Part shown: in pieces, positions 34,349-43,208 of the stretch
Position numbering within the stretch: the stretch's first letter is position 1
Layout: each line of letters opens with the position of its first letter
Source: Desulfosporosinus sp. Sb-LF
GTDB lineage: Bacteria; Bacillota; Desulfitobacteriia; Desulfitobacteriales; Desulfitobacteriaceae
Assembly: GCF_004766055.1 (NCBI RefSeq)
Contig: NZ_SPQR01000010.1
Span: forward strand, 1 to 64,000
Length of the DNA: 64,000 nucleotides
Direction of reading: 5' to 3'
Position numbers and translations under genes: made by a program
Notes under the pieces: model-generated
Told to the model about the DNA's origin: nothing
Database searches by the model: none
What the model saw: the letters and a program-made list of their open reading frames with translations, nothing else

Positions 34349-34502
34349 GTTAACCTCCAAGATGTGAATTTGTTCTTAAGAGAACGTTACCTAGCATAAC
34401 ATACTAACAACTTGATTATAAATACTAAGTTGTTGGATGTTTTGCCATTTCTTAGCTAAACAGTGACTCCGATTCCCTAGAAACAAAGCACATATGAATC
34501 CG

Positions 34503-34583
34503 GCGGGTTGGGTTATGTTGAGAGGCTGGAGTAACCGGGGTAAGAGGATATTAAAAAGCCACCTGCGTAAAATCAGGTGGCTT
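34503..34583 (+). repeat. 81-bp intergenic repeat with hairpin, copy 2
   Basis: This copy matches 26813-26893. It includes an AAGCCACCTG/CAGGTGGCTT stem (34556-34583) that can act as a terminator. Nothing coding is visible from here to 34866. Confidence 0.8.
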
Positions 34584-34866
34584 CTTAATTATATGTTTAA
34601 ATGTTGTTAGGTCCGTGCTAAAGTCCGTCTTTCTCTCGCTTACGCCGATTTATTATGGTGTTTGTTACGGGATTTTCCAAGGTCTGCTGTGTTAAGCGTA
34701 TGGATGAATGCGAATAAAATTTGCGAAATTAATACTGAGAGGTGTTTGAGTTTTCACATCACAAGGAGAACAATGGCGGCAAATTCGAGGTTTTTGTTGC
34801 ATCAATCCTGCACCATATCAGTTAACTCTAATAAAATAAAATAAACTATGATTAATGAGGTGTGCA

Positions 34867-35433
34867 ATGTCAGATTTATTGGACTCAATTATACTACCCA
34901 AACGACTACCCGAAGTAGTGAGTGTGCCTAATCCCCTGTATAAATCTCTCCAAGGTAAATACTTTGTCGGTCAGACAGAACAATTGACTTTTAGCAACAC
35001 TACGAACGCCTGGGGAGCATTAATTAATCCGAATGGTTCTGGTGTCAATCTATTTGCAAATGTGTTTACCATTACGAATTTATCTGATAAACCGTTTTTA
35101 GTAAAAATATGGTTTAACACTAATCTACCTGGAACAGGATCTGTATCTTCAGAGGTCAGCCCCGCTAATACAGCGCTGATTCCGCCTCCGGTACCGAAAG
35201 TGCAGATACAATTTAACCAAAATGTTAATGGAATTCCGGTTGGCGGTGTTAATGTCTTTGACCGGATAGTTCCTTCAGGCGCAACCCTTGTCAGTGAAGA
35301 GGATGGAAAGTTTATCTTTCCTCAAGGAGGTAACTGGAGCCTCTTTTTGACCTCTCCTGGGCCGGTAGCAGTTTCACTTTCTGCGATAGTTGCATTTGGT
35401 TGGTATGAAGAAAAAACTAAGCGTTTCAAGTGA
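34867..35433 (+). CDS. DUF6143 family protein
   Basis: The 188-residue protein has the family opening 'SVPNPLYKSLQGKYFVGQTEQLTFSNTTNAWGALINPNGSGVNLFANVFTITNLSDKPF'. It is an all-beta fold with no signal peptide, found in spore-forming Firmicutes. The function is unknown; coat or exosporium association has been a common guess. The ATG at 34867 follows GAGGTG. It is followed by an inverted repeat (about 35460-35503, CCTCCCTCTCTT...AAGAGAGGGAAGG) that may terminate it, and then an amidase gene. Confidence 0.75.
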   Translation: MSDLLDSIILPKRLPEVVSVPNPLYKSLQGKYFVGQTEQLTFSNTTNAWGALINPNGSGVNLFANVFTITNLSDKPFLVKIWFNTNLPGTGSVSSEVSPANTALIPPPVPKVQIQFNQNVNGIPVGGVNVFDRIVPSGATLVSEEDGKFIFPQGGNWSLFLTSPGPVAVSLSAIVAFGWYEEKTKRFK

Positions 35434-35512
35434 TTTTTTGGTATAAGGTAAAGGAAATTCCTCCCTCTCTTCCAAGGAAAGGAAAGAGAGGGAAGGCAGG
35501 GAGGAAAACTCA

Positions 35513-35563
35513 ATGAACTTTCTTCGAGCATTACGGAACTTGCCAAGGCCGTTGCCGTCCTGA
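35513..35563 (+). CDS. Possible 16-aa leader peptide
   Basis: GGGAGG lies seven bases before an ATG coding MNFLRALRNLPRPLPS and a stop. It ends 26 bases before the amidase start. The good ribosome site and Arg/Pro/Leu content suit a leader peptide, but chance is possible at this length. Confidence 0.3.
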   Translation: MNFLRALRNLPRPLPS

Positions 35564-35589
35564 GAGCCTAAAGAAGAGGGGGAGTATAG

Positions 35590-36039
35590 TTGGATTGGCA
35601 AAAGATCGTAATCCACCACACGGCAAGTCCTAGGGAAGTGCGTCGTTCAGGAAGAACCGTCCCAGTCGACGCTGCCATGATTCGGGAGTGGCATAAAACC
35701 AAGGGGTGGAGCGATATCGGCTATCACTTTGTGATTATGCCGGATGGTCGCTGTGAAGAAGGAAGACCCCTATCCAAGCAAGGAGCACATTGCAATGTAG
35801 CTCATCGTAATTCTATTGGAATAGGAGTCTGTCTAGTGGGGAATTTTAGCGAGACTGAAGTTCCGGACACCCAATTTGCCGGCTTAGTGACCAAAGTCGT
35901 TCAGCTTCTAGAAACGTTTAAGCTTGGACTCGGAGACGTTGAACTGCACCGAGGCGTGCCTGGAGCAGCTACAGAATGTCCAGGACGGTATTTTCCAGGG
36001 GATGTTTTCATGAAGAAATTGAAAGAAAGCCTTAGTTGA
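35590..36039 (+). CDS. N-acetylmuramoyl-L-alanine amidase (Amidase_2)
   Basis: The 149-residue protein is one Amidase_2/PGRP domain. Zn ligands are in 'IVIHHTAS' (His 8/9), 'VELHRGVPGAATECPGRYFPG' (His and Cys), and a Tyr/His region 'WSDIGYHFVIMPDGRCEEGRP' supports catalysis. It cleaves the amide between muramic acid and L-Ala. There is no signal peptide or wall-binding domain, as in prophage or spore-mother-cell amidases. The start is TTG behind GGGGGAG. No phage genes are nearby, so a sporulation role or a domesticated phage lysin is plausible. Confidence 0.9.
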   Translation: MDWQKIVIHHTASPREVRRSGRTVPVDAAMIREWHKTKGWSDIGYHFVIMPDGRCEEGRPLSKQGAHCNVAHRNSIGIGVCLVGNFSETEVPDTQFAGLVTKVVQLLETFKLGLGDVELHRGVPGAATECPGRYFPGDVFMKKLKESLS

Positions 36040-36065
36040 AAGCTACAGGCTGAATTAGATTATCT

Positions 36066-36108
36066 AGAGAGTCCTAGTCGGTACACGCCGAATGAAGGAC
36101 TCTCTTTG
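36066..36108 (+). terminator. Terminator of the amidase gene
   Basis: AGAGAGTCC and GGACTCTCT arms flank a 22-base loop and are followed by TTTG. Confidence 0.7.
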
Positions 36109-36179
36109 TCGTTAATATAGGTCATTCACTCCAATAGAATCTACAGATAGGGTGGACTCCTTCATCATTGCGGCTTTGA

Positions 36180-36374
36180 CTACTTTTTCTCTATTACCGC
36201 TATTAAACCATAGCAACTGTTGCACATCTTAATCTTTTCTCCATCGGGATGATTTAGATCTAGCCAGTCATTGGAGTGCGTTGCTAGCATCGTTGTATCG
36301 CATCTTGCACATTTATAGGCTTCTATTTTTTCCGCTTTCTTGAATCTTAGCATTCCATTCTCGTCATGGATCAT
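36180..36374 (-). CDS. Small zinc-ribbon protein
   Basis: The 64-residue protein has C-x2-C at 'YKCARCDTTM' (about 22-25) and a second C-x2-C at 'KMCNSCYGLI' (about 51-54), a complete zinc ribbon. The rest is charged. The ATG at 36374 has an AAGG-containing site upstream. It is a single gene on the opposite strand to its neighbours. Such ribbons bind nucleic acid or protein partners; nothing more can be said. Confidence 0.65.
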   Translation of the reverse strand: MIHDENGMLRFKKAEKIEAYKCARCDTTMLATHSNDWLDLNHPDGEKIKMCNSCYGLIAVIEKK

Positions 36375-36628
36375 TGACTTATCGCCTTCTTTCCTCTTCT
36401 TCGGGGAGACCGATTGTTATATGCATTATTTCCATTTTGGGGGATAGATATTTGGGATTGAAATTATGGAAGTGTTCGATTGGTTCGTTGGAAGTACATA
36501 ATCTTCTTTATAAAAAAGCCCGCGATACGTTAGCAGCAATTTTCTTTGCAGGCCACTTAGCCTTCTTTTTCAATACATTAGGGGGTAGGGTAGCCGCCTG
36601 GAGTAACAACAGGTTGCATAAACTCTTG

Positions 36629-36657
36629 TTGACAAAATACATGAATTATTCTATTAT
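36629..36657 (+). promoter_or_regulatory. Sigma-A type promoter of the riboswitch-ECF operon
   Basis: TTGACA (36629-36634) and TATTAT (36652-36657) are 17 bases apart, about 25 bases before the cobalamin riboswitch. Confidence 0.8.
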
Positions 36658-36682
36658 TAGGTCAATCGAATATATATTATTT

Positions 36683-36828
36683 ATAGGTGCCCGTAAGGGA
36701 TAATAGGGAACCAGGTATTAATCCTGGACGGACCCACCACTGTAATTAGGCGTTAAAAATGTACATATGCCACTGGGATAACTGGGAAGGCGTACATTTA
36801 GTCTATAAGTCAGGAGACCTGCCTATTG
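36683..36828 (+). promoter_or_regulatory. Cobalamin (B12) riboswitch
   Basis: The segment has the order of a cobalamin element: an AGGTGCC start, AAGGGATAATAGGGAACC, the GGACGGACCCACCACTGTA core, GCCACTGGG, GGGAAGGCG, and the B12 box AGTCAGGAGACCTGCC near the 3' end. A terminator follows 24 bases later. It should switch off the ECF transporter operon when adenosyl- or methylcobalamin is plentiful. This tells that the transported compound is a corrinoid or its precursor. Confidence 0.92.
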
Positions 36829-36851
36829 AATAATCGCAAGAGGACAATGGT

Positions 36852-36896
36852 AAAGTTCTAGCTTTTTATTAAGCTAGAACTTTTTTATTTTTTAAT
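36852..36896 (+). terminator. Riboswitch-controlled terminator
   Basis: AAAGTTCTAGCTT and AAGCTAGAACTTT form a 13-bp stem followed by TTTATTTTTT, 15 bases before the first transporter start. Confidence 0.88.
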
Positions 36897-36911
36897 ACTT
36901 TAGGAGTGGCT

Positions 36912-38450
36912 ATGGAAACGATTGCAAAAATTAAAATTGAAAAACTCGTATTTCCACACGAAGAAAAACCTGCGCTCAAAAACATTGATTTCGAGATAAA
37001 TCAGGGAGATTTCATCGTCATTACCGGGGGTGTAGCTTCTGGAAAATCGATTTTACTGCATGCCATCACGGGCGCTATCCCACACTACCATAACGCTGAA
37101 TTAACAGGAAACGTCACAATCATGGGGCAAGATATTAAGGACATGCGCCTCAACAGAATGTCCGATTATGTGGGATACATGATGCAGGAACCCCATAATC
37201 AAATTATTAGTTTGGATGTCTACGAAGACGTTGCTTTCGGTCTTGGCAATCTGGAAATTCCCTTTAACCAAATTGATCAGATGGTTAAAGATACTTTGGA
37301 ATTTGTGGGTCTAACGGGCTATGAAAACAGACGAACCGCTTCTCTTTCAGGCGGGCAGGCCCAACGTGTTGTTTTGGCGGGTGTTTTAGCCCTCAATGCC
37401 CCTATCTTGATTCTTGATCAGCCGACCGCTGAACTGGATCCGAAGGGCCGCTATGAGCTTTATCATCGGCTGGGTCAGTTGAATAAAGCTCAGAATCTAA
37501 CCATTGTTTTGGTCATGGACCGAATTGAAGAAGTCCTTAACTATGCCAACAGAGTCTTCTATATTAGGGACGGTGAAATTGTCAAACAGTATTCGCCTGA
37601 GGAATATTACAAGGACCAAATCGAGCATCGAAAAGGAAGGTTAAACTATAACACTTCCTTCAATACCGATCACCGTAAGTCCAATGAAATTATTGCAGAA
37701 ATGACCAATGTCTCCTACCAGTACAAAAACAATTTACTAGGTTGTGAAGACATTCGTTTAGAAATCTTCAAGAGTGACTTTTTATCGATTATTGGTTTAA
37801 ATGGCTCTGGAAAATCAACGTTGGCTAAACTACTTATCGGTCTGTTAAAGCCTTCTAAGGGTGAGATTAAAGTGTTTAACCGGCCTCTGAATAAAGAAAA
37901 CCTGACAGAGATCCGTACACATGTGGGCTTTCTATTTCAAAACCCCGACTATCAGATCTTTGCAAGCACCTTGGAAGAAGAGGTTGGATTTTCACTGAAG
38001 CTAAGAGGTGAACAAAATGAAGTAATCAATCAAAAAATTGATGAGTGCCTAAACTTTGTGGGACTGCTGGATTACAAGAAAATGCACCCTCATCGCTTAA
38101 GCCGCGGCCAGCGCCAGCTTTTGGCACTAGCCTCCATTCTCGTCAGTGATCCGGATTTCATCATCGCCGATGAACCGACCTCGGGCCTTGACGAAAATCA
38201 AGGGTATATGATCATGGATAAACTCTTCGATTTATCGAAAAATGGCAAAACAATTCTGCTTATCACCCACGATCTGACCATGGCTAAAATCTATTCAAAC
38301 CGGTTAGTTGCCCTGCATAACCATCGCATTCAACTTGATATTTCGACGAAAGATCTCAATCAATATTTCGATACGCTTACAGCTATTGGCTTGAATTCCC
38401 ATAATAATATTTCATTCAGGGAGGTTGAAAATGGGACTTTCTATGCTTGA
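36912..38450 (+). CDS. ECF transporter ATPase, two fused ATP-binding domains
   Basis: The 512-residue protein joins two ABC ATPase domains, like an EcfA-EcfA' fusion (YkoD-type). Domain 1 has Walker A 'GGVASGKS' (about 40-47), signature 'LSGGQAQR' and Walker B 'LILDQPTAELD', where Gln replaces the catalytic Glu. Domain 2 has Walker A 'GLNGSGKS', signature 'LSRGQRQ' and Walker B 'FIIADEPTSGLD' with Glu. So one site looks weak and one competent. The ATG at 36912 is preceded by AGGAG. It powers uptake through the next two gene products and is controlled by the B12 riboswitch. Its end overlaps the next gene by 20 bases. Confidence 0.9.
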   Translation: METIAKIKIEKLVFPHEEKPALKNIDFEINQGDFIVITGGVASGKSILLHAITGAIPHYHNAELTGNVTIMGQDIKDMRLNRMSDYVGYMMQEPHNQIISLDVYEDVAFGLGNLEIPFNQIDQMVKDTLEFVGLTGYENRRTASLSGGQAQRVVLAGVLALNAPILILDQPTAELDPKGRYELYHRLGQLNKAQNLTIVLVMDRIEEVLNYANRVFYIRDGEIVKQYSPEEYYKDQIEHRKGRLNYNTSFNTDHRKSNEIIAEMTNVSYQYKNNLLGCEDIRLEIFKSDFLSIIGLNGSGKSTLAKLLIGLLKPSKGEIKVFNRPLNKENLTEIRTHVGFLFQNPDYQIFASTLEEEVGFSLKLRGEQNEVINQKIDECLNFVGLLDYKKMHPHRLSRGQRQLLALASILVSDPDFIIADEPTSGLDENQGYMIMDKLFDLSKNGKTILLITHDLTMAKIYSNRLVALHNHRIQLDISTKDLNQYFDTLTAIGLNSHNNISFREVENGTFYA

Positions 38451-39168
38451 TCCCCGGACAAAGCTTGCCTGGTATGCTCTGATGATCTATTTTTCACTGA
38501 GTTGTGGAACCGCTGCACAATTGTGTATCGTTTTATTGGTAAGCATTATGGCCTCTCTAATTTTAACTGGTTCACTGAAGCAGTATAAGGTAATGATTAT
38601 GATGCTCTTGCTTTTGGGACTGCAGATACTGATCGTTCAGCTGCTCTTCTGCCGGGAAGGCGTACTAATCTACCAATGGGGAATCCTTAAAATCTACAGT
38701 GAAGCCCTACCACTAGCGGTCACTGGCATACTGAAGGCTAGCATTATTTTTTTCGCAAGTATGCAATTTTTCACCTCAGCCTCACCCCTGGAATTTACCT
38801 TAATGCTCATGAAATTCAAAATCCCCTACCGCTTCGCAATGCTGGTGGGACTAAGTGTCCGCTTCCTCCCTCTGATGAAAGAAGAATATGTATCCATAAT
38901 CGATAGCCAGCGTACCCGGGGCCTTAAAACCGAAAGCGTCTGGGACAATCTCAAAAGTATCATTCCAACCTTCCTGCCTTTTTTATATCGAGCCGTCCGA
39001 CGCTCAACAGAAACGGCCTTAGCCATGGAGCTAAGAGGGTATGGACGAAGCAAAACCAGAACATTTTCCTCAAATTTGGCAATTAAGCATTACGATATTG
39101 CGTTAATCGCTAGCATGTTATTGGTAATAATCATCAGCCTTGCAAGCAGGATATTACCATTAATATAA
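38431..39168 (+). CDS. ECF transporter transmembrane subunit EcfT (CbiQ-like)
   Basis: The 245-residue protein has five or six membrane spans and the two EcfT coupling motifs: 'RRSTETALAMELRGYG' (about 191-206, the 'A-x-x-x-RG' type) and the earlier 'SQRTRGLKTES' segment (about 160-170). These contact the ATPase. Start ATG at 38431 follows GGAGGTTGAAA, giving a 20-base overlap with the ATPase gene and so translational coupling. Confidence 0.9.
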   Translation: MGLSMLDPRTKLAWYALMIYFSLSCGTAAQLCIVLLVSIMASLILTGSLKQYKVMIMMLLLLGLQILIVQLLFCREGVLIYQWGILKIYSEALPLAVTGILKASIIFFASMQFFTSASPLEFTLMLMKFKIPYRFAMLVGLSVRFLPLMKEEYVSIIDSQRTRGLKTESVWDNLKSIIPTFLPFLYRAVRRSTETALAMELRGYGRSKTRTFSSNLAIKHYDIALIASMLLVIIISLASRILPLI

Positions 39169-39202
39169 ATATAATCACTATAAATTTAGGAGGAGATAAA
39201 AA

Positions 39203-39736
39203 ATGAAAGAAAAGTTATTCAGAACTGATACAAAAGCACTTGTGGGCGCCGTCATCATAGGGATCGTATTTGTAATTATGGAGCAGGTAACAGGACGTAT
39301 TGACGCTATTTTGGACCCAACCCTCTTACTTCTTAATGGCACATGCTGGGCATTCTTTACAGGCCTTATTGTCTTAATGTACAAACAACCAGCGGGTATT
39401 ATTGCCGGATTAGTAGAGGCCATTGTAGCCATGGCAACAGCTTATTCACCGCTGGCCTTTTTCTTCATCTTTGCCAATACCATTGGATCCATTACGTACT
39501 CATTAATTGCCAGGAATTTTTCCATGGAGAAATTAAGCCACCATATATTAGCCATGATCGGGTGTAATATTACCGGAAACCTTTGCGTGATGGCAGGCTT
39601 GATTTATGTTATTCATCTTGACTGGAAGATCGCACTTTTAAGTTCATCCATCACCGCTCTCGTGGGAACAATTGTTGCAGGTATCCTGACGAAGAGTGTT
39701 TACGGAGCTTTACAAAAATCGTCCTTGCTCTCATAA
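39203..39736 (+). CDS. ECF transporter substrate-binding (S) subunit, probably corrinoid-specific
   Basis: The 177-residue membrane protein has about five or six spans ('ALVGAVIIGIVFVIMEQVTG', 'LLLLNGTCWAFFTGLIVLMY', 'AGIIAGLVEAIVAMATAYSPLAFFFIFANTIGSITYSL', 'CNITGNLCVMAGLIYVI', 'ITALVGTIVAGILTKSVYGAL'). Size and Gly/Ala-rich helices fit an S component; the fused ATPase and operon order resemble the YkoEDC group. The B12 riboswitch upstream points to cobalamin or a precursor rather than a thiamine precursor. It does not look like BtuM, and likeness to CbrT is not clear by eye. AGGAGGAG precedes the ATG. Confidence 0.75.
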   Translation: MKEKLFRTDTKALVGAVIIGIVFVIMEQVTGRIDAILDPTLLLLNGTCWAFFTGLIVLMYKQPAGIIAGLVEAIVAMATAYSPLAFFFIFANTIGSITYSLIARNFSMEKLSHHILAMIGCNITGNLCVMAGLIYVIHLDWKIALLSSSITALVGTIVAGILTKSVYGALQKSSLLS

Positions 39737-39764
39737 TTACATTCTGGTTCCGAGCCGAAGCCTA

Positions 39765-39807
39765 AAAAAGAAACAATCCCATTTATCGTATGGGATTGTT
39801 TCTTTTT
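39765..39807 (+). terminator. Terminator of the ECF operon
   Basis: Bases 39765-39782 and 39790-39807 are perfect 18-bp complements around a 7-base loop, ending in TTTTT. Confidence 0.9.
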
Positions 39808-39946
39808 GAATTTGCTAGTAAATAATAATGTGGTTTAGGTGTGAATCCACATTTCCTCTATTAATAATGGTTTTCCAATTGGTCTGGATACCCCACAAGA
39901 CCAAGCACAGTATATCTCGAAATATCTACTTTTTACTCATTTAACG

Positions 39947-41212
39947 TCACTTAGGAGGGAATCTTGGGGTTTGGAAGTATGCCTTTTCTAAGGCGTTTAT
40001 TCTAGTTTGGGCTGGTGGATGGCTATAGCTAAACCAGACGATGAAGCGTGGAGGAGACAAATCCGATAAACCAGAGTAAGCCAGTTTTTTTTGTAACTGG
40101 ATTTCTCCAGTGAGGTCTCCTGTGAGTTCAAGAGAAAAATGATCCGCACGTATCTCCATTTCTCTGGATATTGCATTCTGGAGAGGATTGCTTACGAAGA
40201 GAAGAAGGATAAGTGCCAGTTGTAAGGCTGCCCAGAGTTGGGGCGGCTTTTTGCTGTTTTTGGGTAACCAAGGCTTTAATAGAAAATTCAATAGACCGAA
40301 GACAATGAAACTTCCTACCATCCCATAGAAAAGCCCATGGATGATATCGTTATATCGCCAATGTCCCATCTCGTGAGCAAGCACGGCTTTGACCTCGGGT
40401 AAGGAAAAATTGCTTAAGAGGGTGTCGTAAATGACAATTCGTTTAGTAGTCCCTACCCCGGTAAAATAGGCGTTGGGTAATGTCGTCTGCCTGCTGGCGT
40501 CCATCACAAAGATAGCGTCAATGTTTAGTCCGGCTCGTTGAGCAAGATCATCGACCATAGTAACGACAGCGGGATCGGTCAAGGGTTCGAAATGGTTGAA
40601 AAGCGGGGATATAATAATGGGCCAACAAAGGTACGTTATAACAAGCCAGATGCTTAAGAGACCAGCACTGACCATCCACCAATGGCGTGATAACCGGTCG
40701 ACCAGCCAGAAAAAAATTAGCCCACCCACTAGAGAAATGAGGAGGTCAATGCCGGAATTTTTAAAGTAATCAATCCACCAAGCCACTTGGCTTTGAGTAC
40801 TAAATCCCCAGATTTTTTGCCAGTAGTATCCGGTGTAATAAGAAAAAGGTAGGGACAGAACTTTGAATAGAAGCCACAGGCTCAGGATGGATAAAGCAGA
40901 GACCACCCAATAATTCCGGCTGATTTTCTGGAGGCGCCGAAAGTAAGTCTGTCCCGTAGAACTAAAGAGCAACCAAAATAAAAGGAAGGTTTGGAGAAAA
41001 AACTTTAATATATAGAGGATGCGGGGAGTTGAATTGTATAGTCTAGCCTTCTCAGCCATAGCTAGCGAAAAATACTTAGTTGCCGAAGGATCAATAGGTC
41101 CGGGAAAGAGGGCGGACCTAAGGAATAAGAGAGCAAAAACAGCGGCTAATCCTATAAGAAGAAGCCAGCCGATTTTGGTGCGATCTGCGTTGCTATTATT
41201 CAGATAATACAT
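39947..41212 (-). CDS. M48 family membrane metalloprotease (Ste24/CAAX-like)
   Basis: The 421-residue protein has an N-terminal M48_N membrane region (five or six spans) followed by the peptidase domain. The zinc motif 'VLAHEMGHWRYNDIIHG' (HEMGH) and third ligand 'EIRADHFSLELTGD' (Glu) are present. 'LPNAYFTG.G.TKRIVIYDTLL' is the typical Ste24 strand. Length fits eukaryotic-like Ste24 homologues in bacteria. It cleaves membrane or small peptide substrates; the bacterial targets are not known. The ATG at 41212 has GGTGGAG upstream. Confidence 0.9.
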   Translation of the reverse strand: MYYLNNSNADRTKIGWLLLIGLAAVFALLFLRSALFPGPIDPSATKYFSLAMAEKARLYNSTPRILYILKFFLQTFLLFWLLFSSTGQTYFRRLQKISRNYWVVSALSILSLWLLFKVLSLPFSYYTGYYWQKIWGFSTQSQVAWWIDYFKNSGIDLLISLVGGLIFFWLVDRLSRHWWMVSAGLLSIWLVITYLCWPIIISPLFNHFEPLTDPAVVTMVDDLAQRAGLNIDAIFVMDASRQTTLPNAYFTGVGTTKRIVIYDTLLSNFSLPEVKAVLAHEMGHWRYNDIIHGLFYGMVGSFIVFGLLNFLLKPWLPKNSKKPPQLWAALQLALILLLFVSNPLQNAISREMEIRADHFSLELTGDLTGEIQLQKKLAYSGLSDLSPPRFIVWFSYSHPPAQTRINALEKAYFQTPRFPPK

Positions 41213-41429
41213 TTTTGATTCTCCACCTCTAAACATTAAAACGTCCTTTCATTATTATAGTCCCAATCCGGAGTGCAATGCTTAAAAAGCACAATAAATC
41301 CAAACCACTGTCAAGCTACATTATAAACTCATAGAACGGGCCCGTTTTCCTGGATTGAAAATCGGTAGTTTCTAATGGTAATTAGAATGGAGAAAGGATA
41401 AACTTAAATCGTGAAGGAAGGTGAGACGT

Positions 41430-42131
41430 TTGGCGGTCATAGGAGGGCGGGCACATATCAATGGAATTACCTTTGTCACCAATACGCACGTTGTCCGTGG
41501 GAGGATATCAAAAGGAGCTTTATCCATTAATGCGCGTCGCCTACCCGGGATTCGGATATTTAAACTCATGGACAGAATTCCTTTCTTACGTGGAGTTTCT
41601 AAGTTAGCGAAGCTTAATCTTAAGGTGTTTCTTGGCAGCATCCTTATTCTCGCCATACCGTGGGATTGGATACTTCCTAATGATGATTTCGTAGTTTCTG
41701 AGTCAATCGGGTTCGAGCTTGCTATCGATGGTTTGGTCCTTATTGTTCTAGTGGTACTCTTAAAGCGACTCTGGCAGTTTCATGGGGCGGAACATAAAGC
41801 TTTTAACATCTATATGAGTGGGGTCGATCTCTCACTCAGCGCGGTAAGGGAAGCTAGTCGAGTTAGTGAACGTTGTGGAACTAATTTGGCGGTAATATCG
41901 TTTCCCATTGTTGTTTTGCTATCTTCAGCAACAATGCCCTTGCTCATACTTGTAGTAGGCCTCCCAATTGGCTATGAGATTTTTAATTGGAGTTCCCGCA
42001 GTAACCGTTTAAAACCTGCGTTTTGGATTGCTTCATTCATTCAGCAATATATTGTAACGGCAGAACCGACTGAAGAACAAATACAGCTAGCTACTGCTAC
42101 CTTATCTAGAGCAATAGAATGTGATGGCTAA
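41430..42131 (+). CDS. DUF1385 family membrane protein (YqhQ-like)
   Basis: The 233-residue protein shows the DUF1385 signatures 'GGRAHINGITFVT' at the start, 'LWQFHGAEHKAFNIYMSG' (about 121-138), 'SERCGTNLAV' (about 150-160) and a C-terminal 'EPTEEQIQLATATL'. It has three or four spans. YqhQ of B. subtilis is about 320 residues, so this is a shorter member that lacks part of the middle. I take a TTG at 41430 because AAGGTGAG is well placed before it; the GTG at 41421 has no spacing for one. Function unknown; a metal-dependent membrane enzyme has been supposed from the conserved His. Confidence 0.82.
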   Translation: MAVIGGRAHINGITFVTNTHVVRGRISKGALSINARRLPGIRIFKLMDRIPFLRGVSKLAKLNLKVFLGSILILAIPWDWILPNDDFVVSESIGFELAIDGLVLIVLVVLLKRLWQFHGAEHKAFNIYMSGVDLSLSAVREASRVSERCGTNLAVISFPIVVLLSSATMPLLILVVGLPIGYEIFNWSSRSNRLKPAFWIASFIQQYIVTAEPTEEQIQLATATLSRAIECDG

Positions 42132-42219
42132 AGTACGATGATGTGGCAGCAAGATAGGATGTATTATGAACAACTAAAAAGAGCTACCCTGTGGGCGGGC
42201 GGCTCTCTTTGGATTAGAT

Positions 42220-42363
42220 CTAAATCTTAGGGTCATTATTAGCATTTGCATGATTATCATTCTCTTCTGTAAGATAAGGGACATAGTAAGAAAATGGATT
42301 TGAGTAGGGATCACACCTGGCTATATATGATAGCATTTTAGAAAATGATGTTTTAAAAGACAT
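42220..42363 (-). CDS. 47-aa Asn/Tyr-rich small protein
   Basis: A GGGGAGGTGATGAA site precedes an ATG coding MSFKTSFSKMLSYIARCDPY, then SNPFSYYVPYLTEENDNHAN and a short Asn-rich end. The ribosome site is strong and the frame is clean. No homology that I recognise. Size and composition resemble small spore proteins. It is too short for common gene callers. Confidence 0.6.
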   Translation of the reverse strand: MSFKTSFSKMLSYIARCDPYSNPFSYYVPYLTEENDNHANANNDPKI

Positions 42364-42591
42364 TTCATCACCTCCCCAAGTTTTGTTATAGTTTAATGTT
42401 TACTGTAATCATCAAACTATGCAGAAAATAAGTTTGCATGTCGATAGCTCAGACAATATAGCGAGGTTCGAGTATATGTTTCGCACCTGTTTGCTTTCCA
42501 AAAGTCAACTCATTGAGTTAATGGGTATCGTAAGATCCGGTGTCTAAGGTGAGGTGGGATTAGATCAATGAATAGACTAAAAAACGAAAAA

Positions 42592-42633
42592 GCGAAACGG
42601 GTGAATTGCTTAATTGTTTACTCCCCGTTTCGC
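42592..42633 (-). terminator. Terminator of the Gln/Gly-rich protein gene
   Basis: GCGAAACGGG and CCCGTTTCGC form a perfect stem around a 22-base loop. On the reverse strand it is followed by TTTTTCGTTTTTT. Confidence 0.82.
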
Positions 42634-42719
42634 GGTCATTATAGGAAATGAGATACTAATCCCCATGTTTGCGAATGTGATAAGATCATGAGGATGTTTC
42701 TGTTGAGGGCTGATATAAA

Positions 42720-43208
42720 CTACCTCTTGCGTTTAGCCATAAGATTACTGATGAACCCTTTAATTCCGCTCTTTTTAGGTTCCTCCCAGGCTGGTTGAAC
42801 TGGCATTTGTCCTCCATACCCTTGGTTGTACCCCTGAGGTGCATACTGTTGGAGAGGATAACCTTGGGACGGGAATCCTTGCGACGGGAGATTTTGATGG
42901 GGCATAGGCCTCATTTGTTGCTGTTGCTGCCCGAAGCCTTGACCACCCGCATTTTGTGGCCCAGCACCCCAACCTGGATTCCATCCAGGATTTACTTGGG
43001 GCCTTGTCATACCTCTGTCCAGACCGCCTCCGAGACCATCTATAGATCGACCAAGTCCTGGTGTCATCGGTAACCCGCCTTGCCCTCCCATTGAGGGCGG
43101 AAATCTATGAAGAATTTGGCCCGGTGCAGCCGGGGGTTGAAAGAATTGATTCTGTTGCTGTGACATGGGTTGTTGATTCCAGTACATATTCATTTTATTA
43201 AAAGGCAT
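42720..43208 (-). CDS. Gln/Gly/Pro-rich low-complexity protein
   Basis: The 162-residue protein is nearly all low-complexity: Gln, Gly, Pro, Met and Asn, with short motifs such as 'PSQGFPSQGYPLQQYAPQGY' and 'NPGWNPGW'. It ends in a conserved-looking basic helix, 'KKSGIKGFISNLMAKRKR'. There is no signal peptide. The layout, a disordered repeat body with a short C-terminal 'G-[LI]-x-x-FLSxLL'-type helix, occurs in spore-coat-associated proteins of Bacillus and Clostridia (YppG/VrrA-like), but similarity by eye is weak. The ribosome site is GGAGGTG. It has its own terminator. Confidence 0.65.
   Translation of the reverse strand: MPFNKMNMYWNQQPMSQQQNQFFQPPAAPGQILHRFPPSMGGQGGLPMTPGLGRSIDGLGGGLDRGMTRPQVNPGWNPGWGAGPQNAGGQGFGQQQQQMRPMPHQNLPSQGFPSQGYPLQQYAPQGYNQGYGGQMPVQPAWEEPKKSGIKGFISNLMAKRKR

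Noticed and set aside
34662-34844. 60-codon plus frame before DUF6143
   Set aside because: Composition looks random and start signals are missing.
36374-36703. 109-codon plus frame before the ECF operon
   Set aside because: It runs through the promoter and into the cobalamin riboswitch and has no ribosome binding site or recognisable motif.
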